The notes beneath the pieces were generated by a model. The model made no database searches, was not told the origin of the DNA, and saw only the letters and a program-made list of their open reading frames with translations. This document shows positions 48,685 to 58,000 of a DNA stretch of 64,000 nt, piece by piece; position 1 is the first letter of the stretch, and the number at the start of each line of letters is the position of its first letter. This stretch comes from G963422445 sp963422445 (GTDB lineage: Bacteria > Pseudomonadota > Alphaproteobacteria > Thalassobaculales > Thalassobaculaceae), in NCBI GenBank assembly GCA_963422445.2, contig OY729512.2, positions 124,001-188,000 of the forward strand, in the 5' to 3' direction. Both the position numbers and the translations under genes were made by a program.

Positions 48685-49486
48685 ACCGCTTATGAACATG
48701 GTTCCGGTTCGATCAACATGCTGTAGGTAAGGGGTTGTGCATTGGTGGCGAGGCGGAAGAGCGAGTGGAAAGCAGTGTGGCGGGTTTTGCGGCGGTTGAA
48801 GCGAAAGACGACCTCATCGAGATCGGCCTGCAGATGCTTGCGGCGCAGCCCGTGGTCGACGTCTCGCGCCCATCCTTTGAGGTTGAAGAAGACTTGGTGG
48901 ATCCACGGCAGGACGAGGTAAGCGGCGGTCTTCCCGACGACATGGACGGCTGGCCTCGTCGATGTCCACCAGGCCCGACAACGGGTTACGCTCGGGCTCG
49001 ACCATGCTGGCGCGCAGCTTGTGGGCGCGCAGCCAGGCGCTGCGGTAAGAGCCGATAGCGAGCTGTTTCTGGAGCTGCAGGGCAGAGATGCCGTTGGAGT
49101 GGGTCGCCATCAGGTCGGCGGCCCAGAACCAGACGGTGAGCGGCAGCTTGCTGGCGTGCAGGATCGTCCCGGCCGTCGCCGAGGTCTGCCGGCGGCAGCC
49201 GGTGCACGCGAAGGTGTGTGCTTTTCTACGCAGCGCCCATCCCTTTTCATGGCCGCACGTGGGACAGACGAAGCCGTCCGGCCAGCGCATTTCGATCAGC
49301 CAGGCGGCGCAGGCGTCATCGTCCGGGACCATGTGCTGGACGGCGAGGAGGCTGTCGGGGAGCTGTTTCATGTGGGGGCTCCGTCGGCAGGAACGTATCG
49401 GGGCATTCTACCCGCTCCCCCGCCCTAACCTCAACCTCAACATCTGGTGGCAAACTCTCGCGACCGGAACCATGTGCATAAGCGGT
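48685..49486 (-). mobile_element. Internally deleted IS1595-type element, copy 2 (802 bp)
   Basis: Same length and nearly the same sequence as the copy at 35810-36611, with the same terminal repeats. Here the transposase N-terminal part is open from ATG 49371: zinc ribbon 'CPTCGHEKGW', 'LPLTVWFWAADLMATHSNG', 'RSAWLRAHKLRASMVEPERN', 'LVDIDEASRPC'. The identical internal deletion follows and shifts the frame, so the C-terminal 'RFNRRKTRHTAFHSLFRLAT' is read in another phase. An element that lost its DDE core before duplicating must have moved by a helper transposase. Confidence 0.87.
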
Positions 49487-49601
49487 CTGGCGGAATTTCC
49501 AGAGCATTTGGAGTGAGGCGTGAGATGATGGAACAGCGGTTACTGGCCGCGACCGGGTCTTGCGACCTCCGCAACATCGCGGGACATCGTCATTCGACCT
49601 G

Positions 49602-49662
49602 TCCGATCAGCTGATTCCGCAAGCCGCCAAACGCGGGCGGCTTGCGGAATCAGCTGATCGGA
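49602..49662. repeat. Perfect 27-bp inverted repeat
   Basis: Arms 49602-49628 and 49636-49662 are exact reverse complements around a 7-base loop (AAACGCG). The arms begin TCCGATCAGCTGATTCCGC. No T-tract follows on either strand. May be a protein-binding palindrome, an IS target or two collapsed IS ends. Confidence 0.85.
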
Positions 49663-49889
49663 AAAGCGCATGATGGCGGCATCCGGATCGCTTGACCAAG
49701 TCTCCGCCGCTGAAATCACCGTACTGTGTTCCTACACTCGACAAAAAACACGGGCCGTACTACCGATTGGTTGCCGAAACGCGAATCGGTGGAATGTCCG
49801 AACTCGACGGACTTGATCATCCTTGCCGTCGTCGTGACCATATCAGAGGCTCGGGGTCAATGGACCCGGCCCGCCGATCATGGAGAGAC

Positions 49890-49938
49890 CTGATACCAAA
49901 ACCACGCAATCTTCCGCGATTATCAGTTTGACACAATG
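49890..49938 (-). repeat. Inverted partner of 54810-54860 (IS end remnant)
   Basis: Read on the minus strand: ATTGTGTCAAACTGATAATC, a gap, then GTGGTTTTGG. The plus-strand sequence at 54811 reads ATTGTGTCAAGTTTATAATC, then ATGGTTTTG. The two similar ends face outward and enclose the 5-kb IS block between them. Confidence 0.45.
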
Positions 49939-50040
49939 AGTGCAGGATGGTTGGATGCGGGCCCTTGCTCTGCTTGTTTGTTGCGAGGCGACCATCTGCG
50001 GGGGAGGGGGGTCTTTCAATAGGACACAGTTGACAAGGTA

Positions 50041-52125
50041 ATGCCGGTTCTGCATGTTCTGGGCATGCAGATTGGGCTTCGGCATTTCAGCGCCGGTACG
50101 ATTGAGTGGCTGAAGGGGGCGTCCGGCGAGACGGGCCGGACGCGCCATTCGCTGGCGCGCGCGTTGTGCGAGCGCGAGAACTGGCGCAACCCTCGGGGCG
50201 TTCCGTGTCTTGCCCAAGCGAGCAAGGCTCTGTCGCGGCTGGCGGACAAGGTGGGCATTTCGTTGCCCGAGGCGCGGGCGATGCCGTGCCGGACGCCGGG
50301 AACGGTGGGCGGCGAGGTCGAGCGGGGCTATCCGGACCTGGAACTGAGGTGCGGGCTGTCGGAGCTTGGGGAGGTCACGCTGGTCCCGGTCGGCGATGCG
50401 GCGGACAAGCGCTCGTGGCGGGAGATGATGGAGAGCCATCATCCGCAGGGGTGGTCGCGAAGGCCGGGTGCGGTGCTGAACTGGTGGATCGTTTCGTCGG
50501 TTCACGGCCGCCTTGGCGGCATCGGCTTCTGCGCCGCGAGCTGGCATCAGGCGGCCCGCGACGCCTTCATCGGCTGGTCGGCTGCGGCGCGGGTCGCCAA
50601 CCTGACGCAGCTGGTCAACCAGCATCGCTTTCTCCTGCTGCCCGGCGTCCGGGTCGACAATCTGGCGTCGCATGTGCTGGCGCTGTCGACGGCGCGCCTG
50701 GCCGGCGACTGGCAGGCGGCGCATGGGGCCGTGCCGTTGGCCGCCTACACTTATGTGGGTCCCGAGCGGCGCGGCACCTGCTACCGCGCGGCGGGCTGGA
50801 AGTGTTGCGCCGAGCGGACCTCGGGGTCTCCGCCGGGGCGCCGCGCGGCGGCGCCGAAATCGGTGTGGATCAAGCCCTTGGCCGAGGGCTGGCGGGACGC
50901 CTTGTGCCGGGAGCCGGCGCCCATCCTCGGCACGACGCCCGAGCCCTGCCGGGTCAAAGGCGCGGACTGGGCCGACTTCGAGTACGGCCGCAGCTCGCAT
51001 CCCGACGGCCGCCTGCGCAAGCGGCTGTTGGCGATGGGCCGGGCATGGGAGAATGCCCCCGGTGCGTCCCTGCCCGTGATCTTCCCCGCAGAGGCGGAGC
51101 AGAAGGCCGCCTACCGGCTGCTGTCCAACGACAGGATCAAGATGGACGACATTCTTCAACCCCACCGCGAGGCGACGGTCGAGCGCTGCCGGCTGGAGCC
51201 GGTGGTCCTCGCCATCCAGGACACCACGACGCTGAACTACAACGGCCACCGCAAGACCACGGGCCTGGTGGACCTCGGCGGCGGCGGCTCGGGAACAAGG
51301 GGGATCCTCGCCCATGTCGGGCTTGCGATCAGCGAAACCCGGCGTCCGCTCGGGGTGTTCGAACTCAACGCCACCCAGCGCGACGGCGCGGACGCGGCCG
51401 GCGAGGCCGAGCCGGAGAGCGTGCGCTGGCTGCGCCGGCTCGAGAGCGCCGGGCAGCTCGCGATGGCCTGTCCCGACACCCGCGTGGTCACGGTCTGCGA
51501 CCGTGAGGGCGACATATGGGAGATGTTCTGCAAGGCGCGCGAGAGCGGCGACGGGCTGTTGATCCGCTCCGACCGCGGCCGGCAGCGCCGGGCTGTCGTC
51601 GACGGCAAGACACCGGACTTGTGGGACGTCGTGGCGGCGCAGCCGGTGCTGGGGACGAAAACCATCGAACTCCTCCCCTGCGGCGGTCCCCGCAGACGCC
51701 GCAGGCGCAAGGCCCGCCTCGACCTGCGCGCCGCCGGCGTCGAACTCGCGCCGCCGAGGAACAGGGCCAACCAGGCGCCGCTGCCCATGCTCGCCGTCTC
51801 GGTCCAGGAACCCGACCCGCCGAAGCGCTGCAAGCCGCTCCACTGGCTCTTGCTCACCACCGAGGGCGAGGCCGACATCGACAACGCCCGGCGCATCGTT
51901 GCCTGGTACGAGGCGCGCTGGACCGTCGAGGAATACTTCAGGATCCTCAAGGTCGGCACCCGCGTCGAGGATCGCAGGCTCGACGACGCCGACGACCTGC
52001 GAAAGTGTCTCGCCTTCGACGGCGTCACCGCATGGCGCGTCATGGACCTCGAACGCCTCGCCCGCGACAAGCCTCACATGCCCGCGCGCGAGCGCTTCAC
52101 CGAGCACGAAATCAACGTCCTCTAA
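50041..52125 (+). CDS. IS4/Tn5-type transposase with N-terminal DruA (DUF4338) domain
   Basis: 694 residues before a TAA; the same frame continues another 67 codons to a TGA at 52327 ('LRYHRIIRAPPGKPPDIRTV', 'IWQAWQRYKAGIDFINAWDN'), so the native protein was 762 residues. Residues about 80-270 are DUF4338: 'SWREMMESHHPQGW', 'GGIGFCAASWHQAARDAFIG', 'NQHRFLLLPGVRVDNLASHV', 'GTCYRAAGWKCC'. The rest is a Tn5-like DDE transposase with Asp394 ('QDTTTLNY'), Asp487 ('CDREGDIW') and the IS4 YREK motif Tyr-x2-Arg-x3-Glu630-x6-Lys in 'WYEARWTVEEYFRILK'. DUF4338 is the domain of DruA in the Druantia defence system. The catalytic triad is complete; only the C-terminal tail is lost. The start has AAGGT nearby and is not certain. 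Confidence 0.85.
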   Translation: MPVLHVLGMQIGLRHFSAGTIEWLKGASGETGRTRHSLARALCERENWRNPRGVPCLAQASKALSRLADKVGISLPEARAMPCRTPGTVGGEVERGYPDLELRCGLSELGEVTLVPVGDAADKRSWREMMESHHPQGWSRRPGAVLNWWIVSSVHGRLGGIGFCAASWHQAARDAFIGWSAAARVANLTQLVNQHRFLLLPGVRVDNLASHVLALSTARLAGDWQAAHGAVPLAAYTYVGPERRGTCYRAAGWKCCAERTSGSPPGRRAAAPKSVWIKPLAEGWRDALCREPAPILGTTPEPCRVKGADWADFEYGRSSHPDGRLRKRLLAMGRAWENAPGASLPVIFPAEAEQKAAYRLLSNDRIKMDDILQPHREATVERCRLEPVVLAIQDTTTLNYNGHRKTTGLVDLGGGGSGTRGILAHVGLAISETRRPLGVFELNATQRDGADAAGEAEPESVRWLRRLESAGQLAMACPDTRVVTVCDREGDIWEMFCKARESGDGLLIRSDRGRQRRAVVDGKTPDLWDVVAAQPVLGTKTIELLPCGGPRRRRRRKARLDLRAAGVELAPPRNRANQAPLPMLAVSVQEPDPPKRCKPLHWLLLTTEGEADIDNARRIVAWYEARWTVEEYFRILKVGTRVEDRRLDDADDLRKCLAFDGVTAWRVMDLERLARDKPHMPARERFTEHEINVL

Positions 52126-52360
52126 GTCTGGCTCAGATACCATCGCATCATCCGCGCCCCGCCCGGCAAGCCTCCCGACATCCGCACCGTCGTGGTCGAC
52201 CTCGCACGCGTCGCAGGCTTCCATCCCAGCAAGCAACAGCCCCTCCCCGGAACCGAGAAAATCTGGCAGGCATGGCAGCGATACAAAGCCGGAATCGACT
52301 TCATCAACGCATGGGACAACATCCAATGAACGGAACCTTCTCAGCAGTGGGAGATTGATA

Positions 52361-52375
52361 GGGGGGGGGGGGGGG
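52361..52375 (+). repeat. Run of 15 G
   Basis: Homopolymer 31 bp after the original stop of the DruA-transposase frame, probably near the right edge of that element. Such tracts are slippage-prone and also unreliable in assemblies. Confidence 0.8.
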
Positions 52376-52473
52376 AATCTCGATATGATGGGCGCGGTTG
52401 GCTCGCCCATGCTATGGGGCGGCGTAGTTATAGCGGCGCCCACATGCGCGACGATCCTTCTCAAGTGGGACGA

Positions 52474-52731
52474 ATGGGGTCCGTCAGCAAAGAAAAGAAC
52501 AACACTGACCGGCTGATCGAAGCAAGGGACACGTGTAGATTGCTGGCACTGTCCTTTGCAGTGCCAGCAAATGGCGTTGGAAATCGAAGCGACATTGCAG
52601 AATACAATGAGCTGAACGAGAGGCTTTCGATCCGTTTGAATGAGTTGAGCAAAATCGGGTTTGTGCCGAACAATTATAGCGGGGCCAATTCTTGCAATGC
52701 CTTCATCGGTTCCTCCAAGGTGTCATCATGA
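52474..52731 (+). CDS. Small hypothetical protein
   Basis: 85 residues from ATG 52474 (GTGGGACGA upstream): 'MGSVSKEKNNTDRLIEARDT', 'SDIAEYNELNERLSIRLNEL', hydrophilic with a short helix-rich centre. Its TGA overlaps the next ATG (ATGA), a sign of a genuine translated pair. AT-richer than the surrounding IS DNA. Family not recognised. Confidence 0.5.
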   Translation: MGSVSKEKNNTDRLIEARDTCRLLALSFAVPANGVGNRSDIAEYNELNERLSIRLNELSKIGFVPNNYSGANSCNAFIGSSKVSS

Positions 52732-52961
52732 GCAACGACCTCTATCCGCCAGAAGTGGCGCGCGCACGCTTCGAGGCCCTGTTGAAACGGATGCTCAAAA
52801 GCGGGCGACCCGATCCCCGAACATCGTTTCGGGCCGCTTCCGGCGGTTATAGCGGTACTCGAACTCCTTCACGTAGTTCTGAAGGTGCGTCCCGGACACA
52901 TGAACGTGCGTCCCCCGGATCGACAGTTTCAGGCGCGCCCAAAGGCCCTCGACGGCGTTGA
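52728..52961 (+). CDS. Small hypothetical protein, 3' end replaced by IS DNA
   Basis: Starts 'MSNDLYPPEVARARFEALLK' with AAGGTG at good distance and ATGA coupling to the preceding gene. After about 24 codons the sequence is the antisense of an IS1595 transposase gene, and the frame ends there at 52961 by chance. So only the N-terminus is native; the gene was cut by the insertion. Confidence 0.45.
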   Translation: MSNDLYPPEVARARFEALLKRMLKSGRPDPRTSFRAASGGYSGTRTPSRSSEGASRTHERASPGSTVSGAPKGPRRR

Positions 52962-53643
52962 CGTGGCTATCGCCCCTTACATTAAGCGCCCACGCCGTGG
53001 TTGACGGTCTCGTGCTCGTAGCCGACCCGCTCCAGCGACACGTCGGCGCGCAGTTCGTCGGTATGGATCGGGCTGCCCGGCTCGACGGTCTCGCGGATGA
53101 TCGGCTCCGAGGGGCCCCGCTTCACGTTCGGCACCACGTTGGCCATAAGAGCGCCGTCGCGCTCGATCAGGCCGAAACCGTGGTCTTGTTCTCGCGGTAG
53201 CCCCGGCCCTTCCCTTTGACCTTGCCGCCGATCAAGGTTTCGTCGACCGCAACAACGCTGCCCAGCGGCCATTCGCCGTCCGTCTCGGCCATAGACCTGC
53301 GGATCAGCTAGCCCATGCGCCAAGCCGTCGGGTAGGATACGCCAAGCTGGCGCTGAAGCTCCCTGGCGGCTACGCCGTGGCGCGTCGTCGCAAACATGGA
53401 CATGGCGAAGAACCACTTGTGCAGCGGCAGTCGGGTCCGGTGCATGAAGGTTCCCGCGCACGGATAAATGTGGTGCCCGCAGTATGCGCCAACATAGCCG
53501 CGCTCGCGTGTCATGCGGTGAAACTTGCCGTGTACGCCGCACTTCGGACAGTCGATCTCCGCGCCGTAGCGCGTCTCCATAATGTGACGCAAGCACGCCT
53601 CATCGTCGGGAAACTGGCGCTGAAACTCGTGGAATATGGTCAT
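52795..53643 (-). pseudogene. IS1595-family transposase, shattered
   Basis: The N-terminal zinc ribbon is open ('CPKCGVHGKFHRMTRERGYV', 'HIYPCAGTFMHRTRLPLHKW') until a TAG at 53308. The same frame then gives the first catalytic Asp ('GSVVAVDETLIGGKVKGKG'), after which coding shifts ('MANVVPNVKRGPSEPI', 'HTDELRADVSLERVGYEHE') and shifts again ('GDSHVNAVEGLWARLKLSIR', 'KEFEYRYNRRKRPETMFGD') to a stop at 52795. All DDE landmarks can be traced, but a stop and two or more frameshifts make it dead. Distinct in sequence from the 802-bp IS1595-type elements. Confidence 0.88.
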
Positions 53644-54650
53644 GGCGACCTCCTTTCATCTGAAAGAACCTCTTGCAAAATTCCTGCCCCAGGGTCCGGT
53701 GAGCCCGGATCGGTCGGTTGATCCCGGTCTCGCTCCTTCTTGAGGTCCTTGTCCCGGCGCGGATTGACATCGATGATCGGCACATGGCCAAGCCGTTCGC
53801 TCATCTGGTAGATCTCCCTGGCATCATAGGCCGCGTCCATGAGATCGTAGAGATTGGTCACACGCCCGGCGGTCATCATCGCCAGCGGGATCGCGACCTG
53901 GCTGTCATGGACGGATGCCGAGGTGAGAACGGTCCTCAGCGGCACCCCGCAGTCTGCTGTGTCGATATGCAGCTTGTCACCGCGCCAGGCCTCCATGACC
54001 CCCTTGGCAGTCTTCTTTGCCCCGTGATCGCAGACCTTCGGCAGCGCGTCGAGCCTCTCATCGAGATCCATCCCGTTCGCTTGCCGTTCGAGACGCCCAG
54101 GCTCCTTCGTCCTCTCCGCGCCCTTGCGGGGCCGGCCGCGCTTGCGGTTCGGCGTCCTGGCCTTCGGCGTCGGGGCCGGCGTCTCCCGGGCCTCGATGGC
54201 CGTCGAGTCCCGCGACACGTGGCCGATGAGCGCATCGCCCAGTGTCTCTGCAACCAGAGCCGCGTGCATCCTCTCCGGAAGACGGGATTGCGAAAATTCG
54301 GCAAACGCCCGCGAAAACGTCGCTTCACGCGGGATCTCCGCGACACGCGACCAGCCGCACAGTCGGCGCAACGTCGGGTCCACCTTGAGCCTGTCGATCA
54401 GGTGGCGGGTCGTCGGCAGACCCCATACCGCCTTGGCGATGAAGCCACGGGCCAGCGCCTGGCGATCCTTCCGGGGTCGACCCGGACCGGTCCACACCCC
54501 ATCGACGAAGCCCTCCACCTTGACGAGATCGAGAGCTGTCACGAAACGCTTGTGCGTCTCCAGGAGAGGACCGACCGCCTCGGCCAACGCAGGGAAAAGG
54601 TCCCCTTGAAATCGGTGCCAGAGATCGGATAGGGTCGAGCCAAGGGTCAT
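53640..54650 (-). CDS. IS5-superfamily-like DDE transposase, 3' truncated
   Basis: 336 residues from ATG 54650 (GAGGAGGTGACC upstream). N-terminal helical domain 'GRPRKDRQALARGFIAKAVW', 'LPTTRHLIDRLKVDPTLRRL', first Asp in 'IGHVSRDSTAIEARE', second in 'YDLMDAAYDAREIYQMSERL', then 'PIIDVNPRRDKDLKKE'. The part with the third catalytic residue (normally within 'NERTTAERVNGRLKDEFG'-like sequence) is missing; the frame runs instead into the element's left terminal repeat. An internal deletion is therefore likely and the protein should be inactive. Basic Pro/Arg-rich linker in the middle. Confidence 0.75.
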   Translation of the reverse strand: MTLGSTLSDLWHRFQGDLFPALAEAVGPLLETHKRFVTALDLVKVEGFVDGVWTGPGRPRKDRQALARGFIAKAVWGLPTTRHLIDRLKVDPTLRRLCGWSRVAEIPREATFSRAFAEFSQSRLPERMHAALVAETLGDALIGHVSRDSTAIEARETPAPTPKARTPNRKRGRPRKGAERTKEPGRLERQANGMDLDERLDALPKVCDHGAKKTAKGVMEAWRGDKLHIDTADCGVPLRTVLTSASVHDSQVAIPLAMMTAGRVTNLYDLMDAAYDAREIYQMSERLGHVPIIDVNPRRDKDLKKERDRDQPTDPGSPDPGAGILQEVLSDERRSP

Positions 54651-54783
54651 CGGGGTCACCTCCTCGGTATCTTGTTGTTGTGGAAACACAACAGACCACG
54701 AGGTGGCCCCGAAACCCAGGCCCTCGACAACAAAATCAGCCTCGACAAGGCAAAAAACCGGTCGGGCCGGCAATTTTGCAAGA
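53671..54783 (-). mobile_element. Deleted IS element with CTTGCAAAATT terminal repeats
   Basis: The truncated DDE transposase is framed by inverted ends: TCTTGCAAAATTCCTGCC at 53671 and its partner GGCAATTTTGCAAGA ending at 54783. About 1.1 kb, shorter than a full element because of the missing 3' third of the gene. No clear target duplication. Confidence 0.6.
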
Positions 54784-54785
54784 AG

Positions 54786-55076
54786 CTCGTAAAGGCTAGG
54801 AGATCACGCTAATTGTGTCAAGTTTATAATCACGGATATGGTTTTGTTGAAGCGTCCATGGTGGAAGACCCGGTAGCATATTCCAATCCTCGTCCATAAC
54901 CCTGTAGTACCTCATTTTGAACTGCAATCCTAGTTGTTCCGTGGATCGTGAATCTCAAAGTGATCCACTACCCCATTCTCGCCATAACCTCGACAGAGAC
55001 GACGACATCATGGAAGACCGTATCAAGGTGGCGGTTGTGCCCCCCCCCCCCCCGAATTCCTGGAAGGCCGCTTACG
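54786..55076 (+). promoter_or_regulatory. 5' region of the adhesin gene
   Basis: About 290 bp holding the outward-facing IS-end-like sequence at 54810-54860 and the poly-C tract. GGAAGG at 55062-55067 is the ribosome site for ATG 55077. A GTG at 54948 and an ATG at 55010 also lie here; the GTG frame runs through the tract into the adhesin as currently sequenced, the ATG frame does not. Confidence 0.5.
55040..55053 (+). repeat. Run of 14 C upstream of the adhesin start
   Basis: Fourteen C between two potential upstream starts and the preferred ATG at 55077. Loss of one C, or gain of two, would fuse the ATG at 55010 in frame with the adhesin. If translation begins at 55077, a change in tract length instead alters promoter or leader spacing. 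Confidence 0.85.
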
Positions 55077-58000
55077 ATGAGCGCAAGCCGGCCTGCCGAA
55101 TTGAAGCCTCGCGCATGCAGGCGCGGCCGGACCGGCCGTTTCCTGAGCGGTCTTTTCGGCCTGCTGGCGTTCGCTGGCGTGGCGGCGAGCCTGACGCCAG
55201 CGAACGCCCATGAAATCAAACGAGAAATCAAAATCGTCACCGTGACGACCTGGATCGTGGGCGTAGACATCATCACGAAGCAACTGCTAAAGGTCACCGG
55301 CCCCTCACCGCAGACCACCACGCTGACCCCGACCCTGCCGAACGGGGTGACCTTCGACGCAACGGCGTTCACGCTCACGGGCACGCCGACAGCGACGTTC
55401 AGCAAGACCCAGTTCACCCTCAGCGTGACGGACGGCGACGGCGACGTCATCAGATACATCTTTCCCATCGAAGTCGTGGCGGACCTGACGCCGGCCTTCG
55501 CTTCGAGCGCCGCAATCCCCGCCCAGTCCTGGACCGAAGGCACGGCCATCGGCACGCTGCGACTGCCAGCGGCCACCGGCGGCAACGCGCCGCTGACCTA
55601 CAGCCTGACCCCGACCCTGCCGACCGGGCTGACCTTCAACCCAACCGCGCGCACGGTCACGGGCACGCCGACAGCGGCGTTCAGCAAGACCTCGTTCACC
55701 TACACCGTGACAGACGGCGACAGCGACACCGCCACGCTCACCTTCGACATCGAAGTGGCGGCGGACCTGACGCCGGCCTTCGCTTCGAGCACCGCAATCC
55801 CCGCCCAGTCCTGGACCGAAGGCACGGCCATCGGCACGCTGCGACTGCCAGCGGCCACCGGCGGCAACGCGCCGCTGACCTACAGCCTGACCCCGACCCT
55901 GCCGACCGGGCTGACCTTCAACCCAACCGCGCGCACGGTCACGGGCACGCCGACAGCGGCGTTCAGCAAGACCTCGTTCACCTACACCGTGACAGACGGC
56001 GACGGCGACACCGCCACGCTCACCTTCGACATCGAAGTGGCGGCGGAACCGAGGCCAGCCTTCGCGCAGAGCACCGCAATCCCCGCCCAGTCCTGGACCG
56101 AAGGCACGGCCATCGGCACGCTGCGACTGCCAGCGGCCACCGGCGGCAACGCGCCGCTGACCTACAGCCTGACCCCGACCCTGCCGACCGGGCTGACCTT
56201 CAACCCAACCGCGCGCACGATCACGGGCACGCCGACGGCGACGCTCGGCAGCACGACGTTCACCTACACTGCGACGGACGCCAACGGCGACACCGCCACG
56301 CTCACCTTCGACATCGAAGTGGCGGCGGACCTGACGCCGGCCTTCGCTTCGAGCACCGCAATCCCCGCCCAGTCCTGGACCGAAGGCACGGCCATCGGCA
56401 CGCTGCGACTGCCAGCGGCCACCGGCGGCAACGCGCCGCTGACCTACAGCCTGACCCCGACCCTGCCGACCGGGCTGACCTTCAACCCAACCGCGCGCAC
56501 GATCACGGGCACGCCGACGGCGACGCTCGGCAGCACGACGTTCACCTACACTGCGACGGACGCCAACGGCGACACCGCCACGCTCACCTTCGACATCGAA
56601 GTGGCGGCCAGCATGGTAGTAGCCGCGCCGGTGGTGAGATACGTCACCTTCCACAACTCCCCGGCGAGCGGCGACACCTACCGACAGGGCGAGAGAATCG
56701 AAGTGATGGCCGTCTTCGACATCGCGGTGGTGGTGACTGGCGCTCCCCGGTTAGAGTTGACCATCGGCAGCGACAAGCGGTATGCGGCTTACTACAATCC
56801 TCCGGGTTCCGATGACACCCCGGAGACGGAATTGATCTTCCTCTACACGGTGCAGGCTGGCGATGTGGACACAGACGGGATCGACATCGCCGCCAACGCG
56901 CTCTCCCTCAACGGCGGGAGCATCTCGACCAACGGCACCGACGCCAAACTGGATCACGATGCGGTGGACGCCGACCCCGACCGCAAGGTGGACGGCAGCA
57001 TGGTAGCCGTGCCGGCGGTGACCTCGCTCTCCTTCGACACCAGGCCCCGGAACCGCCACACCTATGGCCTCGGCGAACTGATCGGGGTGGATGTCGTGTT
57101 CAGCAAGAACGTGACGGTAACGGGCAGCCCGCAACTGGGGCTGACCATCGGCGACCGGACCCGCCAGGCGGTCTATGACGAGGCCAACAGCGACAGTCGG
57201 ACACTGTTCTTCCGGTATGACGCGCAGGTGAGCGACCGCGACACGGACGGGATCAGCATCGCCGCCAACGCCATCGACCTCAACGGCGGAACCATCATGG
57301 CGAAAGCCGACGGCGCGACCGCGGCCGATCTGACGCATCGCGTGCTGGCCGCCGACGCCAACCGCAAGGTGGACGGCAGAACAGTGTTGGTGCCAGAGGT
57401 GACCTCGATCTCCTTCAACAACGCGCCCAAGGGCGGCGACACGTATGGCCTCGGCGAGGTGATTGAGGTGGCGGTCGCGTTCAACGCGAGCGTGACGGTG
57501 ACGGGCAGCACGAAACTGGGACTGCTCATCGGCGCCGAGACGAAACAAGCAGTTTATTACGCAGGCAGCGGCAGCCGGACGTTGTTGTTCCGCTATACGG
57601 TGCAGGAGGGGGACCACGACACGGACGGGATCAGCGTCCCCGAGGACGCGATCTCGCCCCTCAGAGGCCAGACCATCGCGGCGACCGCCAACAGCGCGAC
57701 CCGAGCCTTTCTGAGGACTCACGCGGTGGACGCCGACGCCAAACGCAAGGTGGACGGCAAAACAGTGTCGGTGCCGGCAGTGTCCTCGATCTCCTTCGAC
57801 AACAGGCCCTTGGACGGCGACACCTACGGCCTCGGCGAGGAGATTGAGGTGGCGATCGCGTTCAACGTGAGCGTGATGGTAACGGGCATCCCGAAGGTGG
57901 GGCTGACCATCGGCAACCGGACCCGCCAGGCGGTCTATGACAAGGACAAAAGCGACGAGTTGACGCTGGTCTTCTTCTACAGGGTGGAGGCTGGCGATGT

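Larger units (their letters stand above)
49487..50040. other. Spacer between IS elements, non-coding
   Basis: About 550 bp containing the 27-bp hairpin at 49602-49662 and an IS-end-like sequence at 49890-49938, but no gene. A G-rich tract (GGGGGAGGGGGG) lies near 50004-50016, just before the transposase gene. Confidence 0.5.

Noticed and set aside
49843..52464. 873-codon open frame antisense to the DruA-transposase
   Set aside because: A GC-rich shadow of the plus-strand gene; it has low-complexity Arg/Pro/Ala/Asp content and no family features.
55479..56606. Regularly spaced repeats that might suggest a CRISPR array
   Set aside because: The period is 282 bp, the repeats are coding and contiguous, and there are no short spacers or cas genes.
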